DNA from: Bog-473 sp963745175
Lineage (GTDB): Bacteria > Actinomycetota > Acidimicrobiia > Acidimicrobiales > RAAP-2
Length of the DNA stretch: 64,000 nucleotides
Reading direction: 5' to 3'
NCBI GenBank assembly: GCA_963745175.1
Contig: CAVUWK010000003.1
Span: 1 to 64,000 of the forward strand
This document shows positions 18,022-25,797 of this stretch, in pieces (position 1 is the first letter of the stretch; each line of letters opens with the position of its first letter). The notes beneath the pieces are model-generated. The model ran no database searches. It was not told the origin of the DNA and saw nothing but the letters and a program-made list of their open reading frames with translations. The position numbers and the translations under genes are program-made.

Positions 18022-18989
18022 TCCGGATCGCCGGGAGCGAAGTCACCGGGCACGCCACGTGGGGCGCCGCGGACATCGGCGACCTCACCGGCAGGACTGC
18101 ACTCGTCACCGGGGCGAACAGCGGCATCGGGTACCAGACGGCGGCCGCATTGGCCGAGCACGGTGCGCACGTGATCCTGGCCTGCCGCGATGGGGAAAAG
18201 GCGCGCCGGGCGCGCGACAAGCTGGAGAGCGAGCTCGAGCGCTCCTCCCTGGAGTTGCTCGACCTCGACCTGGCCGACCTCGTGTCCGTGCAGCGGGCTG
18301 CCGAGGAGGTGCTCGCCCGGCACGCCCGCTTGGACATCCTGGTCAACAACGCCGGCGTGATGGGCACCCCATACCGACAGACCGCTGATGGCTTCGAGCT
18401 GCAGATGGCGACAAACCACCTGGGCCATTTCGCCCTGACCGGCCTGCTGCTCGACCGCATCGTGACAACCGAGCGCTCCCGGATCGTCACCGTCAGCTCG
18501 CACATGCACCGTGTGGGCAGGCTCCGCCCGGACGACGTCGTCGGAGCGGCATTCCCCAGCACATGGATCGCCTACGGATCATCCAAGCTCGCCAACCTGC
18601 TCTTCACGGCCGAGCTCAGCCGGCGGCTGGGGGCGGCGGGCCTGCAGACCCTGGCCCTGGCCGCCCATCCCGGCTGGACCCGCAGCAACCTGGTCGGGAG
18701 TGGTGCGGCGCTGGGGAAGAGCCGCCTGCGCCGCAGGCTCGGGCGGGCCGCCGGATCCACGTTCGGGCAGTCGGCGGCCGGCGGGGCCCTGCCGGTGCTG
18801 TGCGCCGCCACCTCCTCCTCGGTCCGGTCCGGTCAGTACATCGGTCCCGCCAACCTGTTCGGGCTCTACGGACCGCCGCGGGTGGCGCGGCCATCGAGGC
18901 GCGCCCGGGACCCGCAGGCGGCGGGCCAGCTGTGGGAGGCCTCAGAGGACCTGACCGCCGTGCGCTACTCGGTGGGCGCCCCCGCCTGA
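18018..18989 (+). CDS. Short-chain dehydrogenase/reductase
   Basis: A 323-residue SDR. The start is GTG 18018, overlapping the pirin stop. The Rossmann nucleotide site is TGANSGIGYQTA, the structural NNAG follows in ILVNNAGVMG, and the catalytic Ser and Tyr-x3-Lys are in IVTVSSHMH and YGSSKLANL. The size and the NHLGHFALTGLLLDR segment fit the retinol dehydrogenase/protochlorophyllide reductase-like branch often annotated in actinobacteria. The C-terminal segment is rich in Arg. Coupling with pirin suggests a small redox operon, but the substrate is unknown. Confidence 0.93.
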   Translation: MIRIAGSEVTGHATWGAADIGDLTGRTALVTGANSGIGYQTAAALAEHGAHVILACRDGEKARRARDKLESELERSSLELLDLDLADLVSVQRAAEEVLARHARLDILVNNAGVMGTPYRQTADGFELQMATNHLGHFALTGLLLDRIVTTERSRIVTVSSHMHRVGRLRPDDVVGAAFPSTWIAYGSSKLANLLFTAELSRRLGAAGLQTLALAAHPGWTRSNLVGSGAALGKSRLRRRLGRAAGSTFGQSAAGGALPVLCAATSSSVRSGQYIGPANLFGLYGPPRVARPSRRARDPQAAGQLWEASEDLTAVRYSVGAPA

Positions 18990-19055
18990 ACGCCGGCCGG
19001 CCCCTCAGATCGGGGCTTCCTCGCGGGTGGCCGGTACGGGAGCTAGACCGTAGCC

Positions 19056-21458
19056 ATGCCGGGCATGGCGACCACAGGAGAACCAGCCAACCACCTGGCG
19101 GTCCACGACCTCGCCCGCTCCCCCACCCGGACCGACACCACTGTCGCCGCCAACCTGCCCGAGAGCCGCCGCTACCGGTTCAAGCGGGTGCTCCTCGGCC
19201 CGCCCCTGGTCAGCGACGACCTCCACGGCCAACGGCTCGGCAAGCCAACAGCGCTCGCCGTCCTGTCGTCGGACGTCATGTCGTCCTCGGCCTACGCCAC
19301 CGAGGAAATGCTGCGCATTTTGGTGCCCATCGCGGGTCTCGCAGCCTTCTCCATCGTCACGCCCATGACCGCGGCCATTCTCTCCGTGCTCGCCGTCGTG
19401 ACCATGTGCTACCGGGACGTCGTGCGCTCGTACCCCAAGGCCGGGGGTTCCTACGTCGTCAGCCGGGACAACTTCGGCCCGAACGTCGCGCAGGTGGCGG
19501 GAGCGGCGCTCTTGATCAGCTACACCATCACGGTCGCGGTGTCGGTCGCAGCGGGGGCGGACGCGATCGTCTCCGCGGCGCCCGCGTTGGGCAAGCAAGC
19601 CTGGGTTCCGGTGGCGATGAGCATTGCCTTTGTCGTCGTCCTGGCTTTCGGCAACCTGCGCGGGATCCGCGAGGCGGGGCGCGTCTTCGCCATCCCGACC
19701 TACTTCTTCATCTTCAACATGGCCCTGCTCATCGTGTACGGACTGTTCCGCAAGGCGTCGGGCGAGCTCCCGCACCAACCCGCCCACCCAGGCGCCCTCC
19801 CGCTTGGACACGCGAGTGGTGGGTTGATCCTCGGCGTCTCCGCCTTCTTCCTGCTGCGCGCCTTCGCCAACGGCAGCTCCGCCATGACGGGAACCGAGGC
19901 CATCTCGAACGGCGTCAGCATCTTCAGGAAGCCGCAGGCGCGCAACGCCAGGACGACGTTGGTGCTCATGAGCACGATCCTCGGGGTCATGTTCCTCGGA
20001 GTGTCGGTGCTCGCCGCACTGACCCACAGCGTGCCGTTCGTGTCCGGCACGCCGACGGTCGTCTCGGAGATCGGAACGCTGGTCTACGGGTCGTCTCCCG
20101 CCGGGCAGGCGCTGTTCTACTCGCTCCAGGTCGCGACGGCGCTGATTCTCATCTTGGCCGCCAACACGAGCTTCACCGGGTTCCCGTTCCTGGTCAGCTT
20201 CGTGGCGGAGGACTCGTTCTTGCCGCGCAAGCTGACGGTCCGCGGGCACCGGCTCGTCTTCTCCAACGGGATCCTGCTGCTGGCCGGCGCCTCCATCGCC
20301 CTCCTCCTCGCCACGGGCGCCAAGGTGGCCGCGCTCATCCCGATGTACGCCATCGGCGTCTTCACCGGGTTCACCATGGCCGGTGCCGGCATGGTCGCTC
20401 ACCACTGGCGCCATCGCGACGAGCACTGGCGCCAGCACGTCGTGATCAACGGGTTCGCCGCCATCGTCTGCGCGGTGGTCGTCGTGGTCTTCGCGGTGGC
20501 GGAGTTCACCCAGGGGGCCTGGGTGGTGGTCGTGGTCATGCCGCTCCTCGTCTACGCCCTGGTCACCATGAACCGCGAATACCGCGCCGAGGACGCCGTC
20601 CTCGAGGAGGGGGCGGCGGTCGAGGCGTGCGAGGCCAAGGTCCTGCGCCGCCACGTCGTGATCGTATTGGTGGACCGCATCGACTTGGCCACCGCCCGGG
20701 CCATCCAGTATGCGCGCACGCTCACCCCCGACGATCTGCGCGCCGTGCACTTCAATATCGACCACACGCGGACCGACGCGCTGATCGAGCGCTGGCAGCG
20801 AGTCGGTCTCTCCCGTCTGCCGCTCGACGTGGTCGATTGCCCGGACCGGCGGCTCGGGCGGGCGACCCTCGAACTGGCCGCCGAGCAGGCGGACGGCGAG
20901 ACCGAGGTGAGCATGCTCTTGCCGCGGCGCTCGTACGGCAAAGCGTGGCGTCGCATCCTCCACGACCAGACGGCCGACCGCATCGTCGAGATCGTCAGCC
21001 AACTACCCCACGTGAACGCCACCATCATCCCCTTCCACGTCTCAGGGGGCATGGCGGAACCATCGCTCGAGCTCCATCACCTGCTGGAGCCGGAGGGAGA
21101 CCGGGAACCTAGTACGGGCCACGCAGGGCGCCAGAAGAACGGTGGGAAACCCGCCTCCTCCTCGGTGCCCGGTACCCAGCCGATCGCCTCGTTGCAGTGG
21201 CGGACGCGGGCGCGGGTCGCCGGCCGGGTCAAGACCATCCGCGTGCAGCCACTCTCAGAGGTCCCGACGATCGAATGCACCGTCGCCGACGACAGCGGCG
21301 AGGCGATCACGTTCGTCTTCCTGGGCCGGCGATCCATCGCCGGCCTGCGCAGCGGGACGCAGATGGTCGCCGAAGGGATGGTCGGCAAGCACAAGGGAAA
21401 GCTCGCCATCATCAACCCCTCCTACGAGGTGTTGATCTCTCCGGGGGACGAGGCATGA
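19056..21458 (+). CDS. KimA-like APC-family potassium permease with C-terminal OB-fold
   Basis: An 800-residue membrane protein. Residues 60-515 hold about twelve membrane helices of the amino acid-polyamine-cation family. The early signature VLSSDVMSSSAYATEEML matches KimA/YdaO-type K+ importers. A cytoplasmic domain follows (about 530-675, beginning VLRRHVVIVLVDRIDLATAR). Unusually, residues 710-795 read as an OB-fold (ARVAGRVKTIRVQ ... VAEGMVGKHKGKLAIINPSY), which in other actinobacteria is normally a separate small protein. The stop overlaps the next start (ATGA), so it is translated with the DUF4118 protein. K+ transport is inferred from family resemblance; regulation by the OB-fold or c-di-AMP is speculation. 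Confidence 0.85.
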   Translation: MPGMATTGEPANHLAVHDLARSPTRTDTTVAANLPESRRYRFKRVLLGPPLVSDDLHGQRLGKPTALAVLSSDVMSSSAYATEEMLRILVPIAGLAAFSIVTPMTAAILSVLAVVTMCYRDVVRSYPKAGGSYVVSRDNFGPNVAQVAGAALLISYTITVAVSVAAGADAIVSAAPALGKQAWVPVAMSIAFVVVLAFGNLRGIREAGRVFAIPTYFFIFNMALLIVYGLFRKASGELPHQPAHPGALPLGHASGGLILGVSAFFLLRAFANGSSAMTGTEAISNGVSIFRKPQARNARTTLVLMSTILGVMFLGVSVLAALTHSVPFVSGTPTVVSEIGTLVYGSSPAGQALFYSLQVATALILILAANTSFTGFPFLVSFVAEDSFLPRKLTVRGHRLVFSNGILLLAGASIALLLATGAKVAALIPMYAIGVFTGFTMAGAGMVAHHWRHRDEHWRQHVVINGFAAIVCAVVVVVFAVAEFTQGAWVVVVVMPLLVYALVTMNREYRAEDAVLEEGAAVEACEAKVLRRHVVIVLVDRIDLATARAIQYARTLTPDDLRAVHFNIDHTRTDALIERWQRVGLSRLPLDVVDCPDRRLGRATLELAAEQADGETEVSMLLPRRSYGKAWRRILHDQTADRIVEIVSQLPHVNATIIPFHVSGGMAEPSLELHHLLEPEGDREPSTGHAGRQKNGGKPASSSVPGTQPIASLQWRTRARVAGRVKTIRVQPLSEVPTIECTVADDSGEAITFVFLGRRSIAGLRSGTQMVAEGMVGKHKGKLAIINPSYEVLISPGDEA

Positions 21459-22228
21459 GCAGGCAGCGGTCCGCACGGGAGCGCCTGTGGGCGACGTTGA
21501 ACAGTGCCGGCTTCCAGTGGCTCTTGGCCATCGCGACGCCCATCGTGGTGGCTCTCCTGCTCATCCCCGGCCGCGGCCATCTCGACAGCGCGGACGACGC
21601 CCTTGTGCTCGTCGTGGTCACCGTGGCCATCGCGTCCAGCGGGAGCCGGGTCCGGGCCTTCGTCGCCGCCCTGGTGGCGGCGGCGTCCTTCGACTTCCTG
21701 CTGACCCGCCCCTACGGCTCGTTCCGTATCAGCCGCTCCGCCGACATCACCACGGAGGTCCTCTTCGTCGTCGTCGGGCTCCTGGTCGGTGAGCTCGCCG
21801 CGCGCGGCCGCCGGGACCGACAGGCCGCCGCGCTGGGCCGCAACGAGATTGCCCGGCTGCACGACCTGAGCCAACGCATCGCCGAGGGTGAAGACCCGGA
21901 CTTCATTCTCATCGCCGTGGCGGGAGAACTGCGCGAGCTGCTCAGCCTGCAGGATTGCCGGTTCGTGCGGGACCAGCCGTCGGGCAAGGGAGCCTGGATC
22001 GCCCGTGACGGCACCGTCCGGCTCAACCCCCTCCGCTGGCCCGCGGCGACGGTCGGATTGCCGACGCAGCACGTGGAGCTGCCCGTGCGGGGCGGCGGCC
22101 ACGTCGTCGGGACATTCATTCTCACGCCGACCCCGTCGACCCCGATCAGCCACGAACAGTGTGTGGTGGCCGTCGCGCTCGCCGACCAGCTCGGTGCGAC
22201 CATGGCGACCCACGGAACCGAGGGCTGA
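21455..22228 (+). CDS. DUF4118/GAF membrane protein (KdpD-like sensor without kinase)
   Basis: A 257-residue protein. ATG 21455 overlaps the stop of the permease gene. About four membrane helices (residues 20-115, with AAASFDFLLTRPYGSFRI) match DUF4118, the membrane part of KdpD potassium sensors. A GAF-like domain follows (about 140-250). The histidine kinase and ATPase domains of KdpD are absent, so it cannot phosphorylate by itself. With the KimA-like permease upstream, an accessory or sensory role in potassium homeostasis is likely but unproven. Confidence 0.85.
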   Translation: MSRQRSARERLWATLNSAGFQWLLAIATPIVVALLLIPGRGHLDSADDALVLVVVTVAIASSGSRVRAFVAALVAAASFDFLLTRPYGSFRISRSADITTEVLFVVVGLLVGELAARGRRDRQAAALGRNEIARLHDLSQRIAEGEDPDFILIAVAGELRELLSLQDCRFVRDQPSGKGAWIARDGTVRLNPLRWPAATVGLPTQHVELPVRGGGHVVGTFILTPTPSTPISHEQCVVAVALADQLGATMATHGTEG

Positions 22229-22264
22229 AGGCGGTCCCACGGGGTTGACCGCCGCCCGCCTCCC

Positions 22265-22957
22265 TCAGGCTGGGTGCCGGCGCAGGAAATCGGCGTGCGA
22301 CGCGACGCGTTCGGGACGCAGCACACGTCCGAGCGGCACGATCAGCGTCGAGCGGGCCCCGCCCCGGTGCAGTGCGGCGGCCGCGCTCTGGGCGCGCGCA
22401 CCGCTGACATAGAGGTCGTCGAGGAGGAGGGCACGCGCCCCGGCGACGTCGCCCCTGTCCTGGGCGCGCAGGCTGAAGGCCGCCGGGCCGGGCTGCATGT
22501 GCGCGACGGGCGGCGGCCCGCCGGGAGCATCGGCGCGTCGCAGCAGGTCGGGAACCCACCGCGCGGCGGGAAGGGCGGCGGCCACGTCACGGCCGAGTCC
22601 GTCCACCCGGCCGAGTGGCGCCGTGCCGGGCCGGCGGGTCGACGGCACGAGCAGCGCCAGGTCGAACGGGCCGCCAGCCCTCGCTTCGAGCCGCGCCGCG
22701 TGATCGAGCAGGAACGCACCGAGGAGCGCGCGGACGATGGCCCCGAAGCGCAGCCGGGCCTCGGCCACCGGTGATTCCTTGTAGCCGAGGAGCACCGTGT
22801 AGAGCGGGCCCGGCAGCGGGCAGAACCGCACCGGCGCGACGGGAGCGAGCGGGAGCCCGAGGCGACGGGCCACCACGCCGCAGGCGAAGCAGACGTGCCG
22901 GTCGACGCCGGCAGGACCTCGGCAGACGCCGCACACGCCGGGCCCGGGGTCGGGCAC
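22265..22957 (-). CDS. ComF-like phosphoribosyltransferase family protein
   Basis: A 230-residue protein from GTG 22957. Cys pairs in VCGVCRG and FACG give a ComF-type zinc ribbon. The phosphoribosyltransferase loop is recognisable as ALLLDDLYVSGARAQSAAAA near residue 190. Residues such as LGYKESPVAEARLRFGAIVR also fit ComF. ComF proteins help DNA uptake or postreplicative DNA work; in many actinobacteria the exact role is unknown. It lies 10 bp downstream of the thioesterase gene and is probably co-transcribed with it. Confidence 0.8.
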   Translation of the reverse strand: MPDPGPGVCGVCRGPAGVDRHVCFACGVVARRLGLPLAPVAPVRFCPLPGPLYTVLLGYKESPVAEARLRFGAIVRALLGAFLLDHAARLEARAGGPFDLALLVPSTRRPGTAPLGRVDGLGRDVAAALPAARWVPDLLRRADAPGGPPPVAHMQPGPAAFSLRAQDRGDVAGARALLLDDLYVSGARAQSAAAALHRGGARSTLIVPLGRVLRPERVASHADFLRRHPA

Positions 22958-22967
22958 GCGGAACGGG

Positions 22968-23435
22968 TCAGGCGGTGGGCGCGGGGTCGGGCTCGGCGGG
23001 GTCGGGTCGATGCAGGAGAAAGGTCCCCGTGGCCCGGCTGACCAGCACGCCGTCGGCGTCGCGTACGGAGGCCTCGCCGTAGGCCACCTGCTTGGCCATC
23101 CGCACCACCTCGCCGCGCAGCGCGTAGGTGTCGCCCCGCATGGCGGGACGCATGCACTCGGTCTTCATCTCGAGCGTGCCCCGGGTGCGGGCCTTGCCCG
23201 GCAGGGCGGCGTTGATGGCGAAGTTCATGCACGCATCGAGCACCAGGGAGTGGACGCCGGCCTGCGTGACGCCGTGGGGATTGGAGGCGAGGTCGGTCGG
23301 CGTGAAGGCTCCGGCGACCCAGCCCAGGTCCTCGCCGTCGACGCCGTAGACCGTGAAAGCGGCACCGACGAGGTCGATGATGGGCATGCCGCCATCACCC
23401 AGCCAGCGCTCCATGTCCTTGCCGTTGCGGCTCAT
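22968..23435 (-). CDS. PaaI-type hotdog thioesterase
   Basis: A 155-residue single hotdog domain. ATG 23435 is the start chosen. HSLVLDACMNFAINAALPGK carries the helix and the region of the catalytic acid. The segments ARTRGTLEMKTECMRPAMRG and VRDADGVLVSRATGTFLLHR are the paired strands of PaaI/YbgC-like thioesterases. It should hydrolyse small or aromatic acyl-CoA esters. The neighbouring thiolase (divergent, 23579) also handles acyl-CoA. Confidence 0.88.
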   Translation of the reverse strand: MSRNGKDMERWLGDGGMPIIDLVGAAFTVYGVDGEDLGWVAGAFTPTDLASNPHGVTQAGVHSLVLDACMNFAINAALPGKARTRGTLEMKTECMRPAMRGDTYALRGEVVRMAKQVAYGEASVRDADGVLVSRATGTFLLHRPDPAEPDPAPTA

Positions 23436-23578
23436 TGGGGGCAGACCCTACCGGGCGGGCTCGGGGCGCCCAGAGGGACGGCGGGCCAGATGGCCCGCCA
23501 GGTGGAGCCGGGTAGCATGTTCTCCGATCTGAACCGGCGTGGCGCCGATCGCCGCCGCCGGGTTTGGGAGGAGACACC

Positions 23579-24766
23579 ATGACCACCGCAGTCATCGTCG
23601 ACGCCGTCCGGACCGCCGGCGGGAAGCGCAACGGCAAACTCCGGAACTGGCACGCCGTGGACCTGGCCTCGGAAGCGCTGAAGGCCCTGGCCGAGCGCAA
23701 CCAGCTGGACCCGGCCCTGGTCGACGACGTGATCATGGGTTGCGTCATGCAGGTGTCCGAGCAGTCGCTCAACGTGGGCCGAAACGCGGTCCTCGCTGCC
23801 GGCTGGCCCGAGTCCGTGCCGGCCACGACGATCGACCGCCAGTGCGGGTCCTCGCAGCAGGCGGTGCACTTCGCCGCCCAGGGCGTCATGGCCGGGGCCT
23901 ACGACATCGCGATCGCCGGCGGCATCGAATCCATGACCCGGACCCCCATGGGGTCCTCGGTCGTGCGCGACTTCGGCTTCCCCTTCGGCCCGCGCATGAT
24001 GGCCCGCTATACGGACGACGAGGGGCACAGCCGCCTGAAGGGTCAGGGCATCGGGGCCGAGATGATCGCCGACCAGTGGGGCATCTCGCGGGAGGAGCTC
24101 GACGCCTACTCCGCCCGGAGTCACCAGCGGGCCGCCACGGCCACGGCCGAGGGCCGCTTCGAGAACGAGATCGTGCCGGTCCATGTGCGTGACGACGAAG
24201 GCAAGGACACCGATGAGGTCTTCGCCGCCGACGAGGGCATCCGGCCCGACTCCACCGTCGAGACCCTGGCCAACCTCAAGCCCGCCTTCAAGGACGACGG
24301 GAAGGTGACCGCGGGGAACTCCTCGCAGATCACCGACGGCGCCTCGGCCGTCCTGATCATGAGCGAGGAGAAGGCGAACGCCCTGGGCCTGCGCCCCCGG
24401 GCCCGCTTCCACGCCTTCGCGCTGGCCGGCGTCGATCCCGTGACGATGCTGACGGGTCCCATCCCGGCGACGACCACGGTGCTGGAGCGGGCGAAGCTCA
24501 CCATGGACGACATCGACGCGGTGGAGATCAACGAGGCCTTCGCCTCGGTCGTGCTGGCGTGGGAGAAGGAGCACCACCCCAACATGGAGCTCGTGAACCC
24601 CAACGGCGGCGCCATCGCCCTCGGCCACCCGCTCGGCGCCTCCGGCGGCAAGCTGACGGCCACGCTCCTCAACGAGCTCGAGCGCACCAACGGCCGCTAC
24701 GGGCTGCTGACCATGTGCGAGGGCGGCGGGCTGGCCAACGCCACCATCATCGAGCGGCTGGGCTGA
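23579..24766 (+). CDS. Acetyl-CoA acetyltransferase (thiolase)
   Basis: A 395-residue thiolase joining or cleaving acyl-CoA units. ATG 23579 follows GGAGGAG; the upstream TTG is not needed. The nucleophile Cys is in TIDRQCGSSQQAVHF, the C-terminal His in GGAIALGHPLGASGGK and the second Cys in TMCEGGGLANAT. The loop ITDGASAVLIMSEEKA is standard. The NEAF motif (EINEAFASVVLAW) marks a degradative/biosynthetic thiolase rather than an SCP2-type one. It is divergent from a hotdog thioesterase; a fatty-acid or polyester role is plausible. Confidence 0.95.
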   Translation: MTTAVIVDAVRTAGGKRNGKLRNWHAVDLASEALKALAERNQLDPALVDDVIMGCVMQVSEQSLNVGRNAVLAAGWPESVPATTIDRQCGSSQQAVHFAAQGVMAGAYDIAIAGGIESMTRTPMGSSVVRDFGFPFGPRMMARYTDDEGHSRLKGQGIGAEMIADQWGISREELDAYSARSHQRAATATAEGRFENEIVPVHVRDDEGKDTDEVFAADEGIRPDSTVETLANLKPAFKDDGKVTAGNSSQITDGASAVLIMSEEKANALGLRPRARFHAFALAGVDPVTMLTGPIPATTTVLERAKLTMDDIDAVEINEAFASVVLAWEKEHHPNMELVNPNGGAIALGHPLGASGGKLTATLLNELERTNGRYGLLTMCEGGGLANATIIERLG

Positions 24767-24790
24767 TCCACCCGCCGGCGGGCGCTGCGC

Positions 24791-25111
24791 TCAGCGGTAT
24801 CTGGTCGCCAGCAGGAAGCCGACGAAGATCGCCCCCAGGCCGATGACGAGGCCCCACGGCGAGCCGTGCGCCATGAACGGCAGGTGCGCCAGGTAGTTGA
24901 CCGTGATGATGGCGACGCCGCCGATGAGAAGCACCAGGATGAGTGCCCCGAACCAGGGCGGGCTGTGGCGCACGCTCTTGGGGATCGGCGCGGTGTAGCG
25001 CCCGCTCTCCTCGGCTGTCTTGTAGCGGCCGACCTTCGAGTTCGAGGTACGGCCGGCGGCGGACTTGCCCTTCTTGGAGGCACCGCCCGGTCCCTTGGTG
25101 CTGGTGGCCAC
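24791..25111 (-). CDS. crgA: Cell division protein CrgA
   Basis: A 106-residue membrane protein from GTG 25111. The basic N-terminus (KGPGGASKKGKSAAGRTSN) is followed by two membrane helices: WFGALILVLLIGGVAIITVN and WGLVIGLGAIFVGFLLATRY. The pre-helix segment VRHSPPWFG fits CrgA. It coordinates septum assembly and wall synthesis in actinobacteria. The position between a thiolase and trpG/pabA, with pknB beyond, matches the mycobacterial order crgA-trpG-pknB. Confidence 0.93.
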   Translation of the reverse strand: MATSTKGPGGASKKGKSAAGRTSNSKVGRYKTAEESGRYTAPIPKSVRHSPPWFGALILVLLIGGVAIITVNYLAHLPFMAHGSPWGLVIGLGAIFVGFLLATRYR

Positions 25112-25174
25112 GTCGTCAGAGGTTAGCCACCGCCGGCGGGGGGCTCCGGCCACGCCGGGTACGATCGTCGCCCC

Positions 25175-25768
25175 ATGGGACCGCGGGTGCTCGTCGTCGA
25201 CAACTACGACTCCTTCGTCTACAACCTCGTCCAGGAGCTTGGCGAGCTGGGGGCCGAACCGGTCGTGTACCGCAACGACGCCGTTGACGTCGCCGGCATC
25301 CGGGCCGAACGTCCGGACGCCGTGCTGATCTCGCCGGGACCCGGTCGGCCCGAGGACGGCGGGGTCAGCTTGGAGGCCATCCGGGGGTTGGCCGGGGAGA
25401 TCCCGCTGCTGGGCGTCTGCCTGGGCCACCAGTGCATCGGCCAGTCCTACGGCGGCGTCGTCGTGGCGGCCCCGCATCTGATGCACGGCAAGACCTCGGA
25501 GATCCACCATGACGGCCAGGGCCTCTTCGCCGGGCTCCCCAACCCCTTCGTGGCCACGCGCTACCACTCCCTGGTGGTGGATCCCGGATCGGTGCCCGAC
25601 GAGTTGGAAGTGACGGCCACCTCGACCGACGGCGTCGTCATGGGACTGCGCCACCGCACCCTGCGCGTGGAGGGGGTGCAGTTCCACCCCGAATCGGTCC
25701 TGACCGCGTCGGGCCCGGCCCTGCTGGCCAACTTCCTCGGCCAGCTCCGCGCCGTCACTCCGGCCTGA
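25175..25768 (+). CDS. trpG/pabA: Glutamine amidotransferase of anthranilate/aminodeoxychorismate synthase
   Basis: A 197-residue class I glutamine amidotransferase that supplies ammonia to chorismate-using synthases. Landmarks are VLVVDNYDSFVYNLVQ, ISPGPGRPEDGG, the nucleophile Cys in LLGVCLGHQCIGQSYGG, and the His-Glu pair in GVQFHPESVLT. The large subunit is not in the window, so whether it serves tryptophan or folate synthesis cannot be decided. It is convergent with pknB, with 29 bp between the stops. Confidence 0.95.
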   Translation: MGPRVLVVDNYDSFVYNLVQELGELGAEPVVYRNDAVDVAGIRAERPDAVLISPGPGRPEDGGVSLEAIRGLAGEIPLLGVCLGHQCIGQSYGGVVVAAPHLMHGKTSEIHHDGQGLFAGLPNPFVATRYHSLVVDPGSVPDELEVTATSTDGVVMGLRHRTLRVEGVQFHPESVLTASGPALLANFLGQLRAVTPA

Positions 25769-25797
25769 GCCGCCCGGGGGAAGCTCAGCCGTCCTGC

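Noticed and set aside
18563..21112. 849-residue Arg/Pro-rich frame over the SDR and permease genes
   Set aside because: Overlaps two clear genes in a different frame; composition is that of an out-of-frame GC-rich reading.
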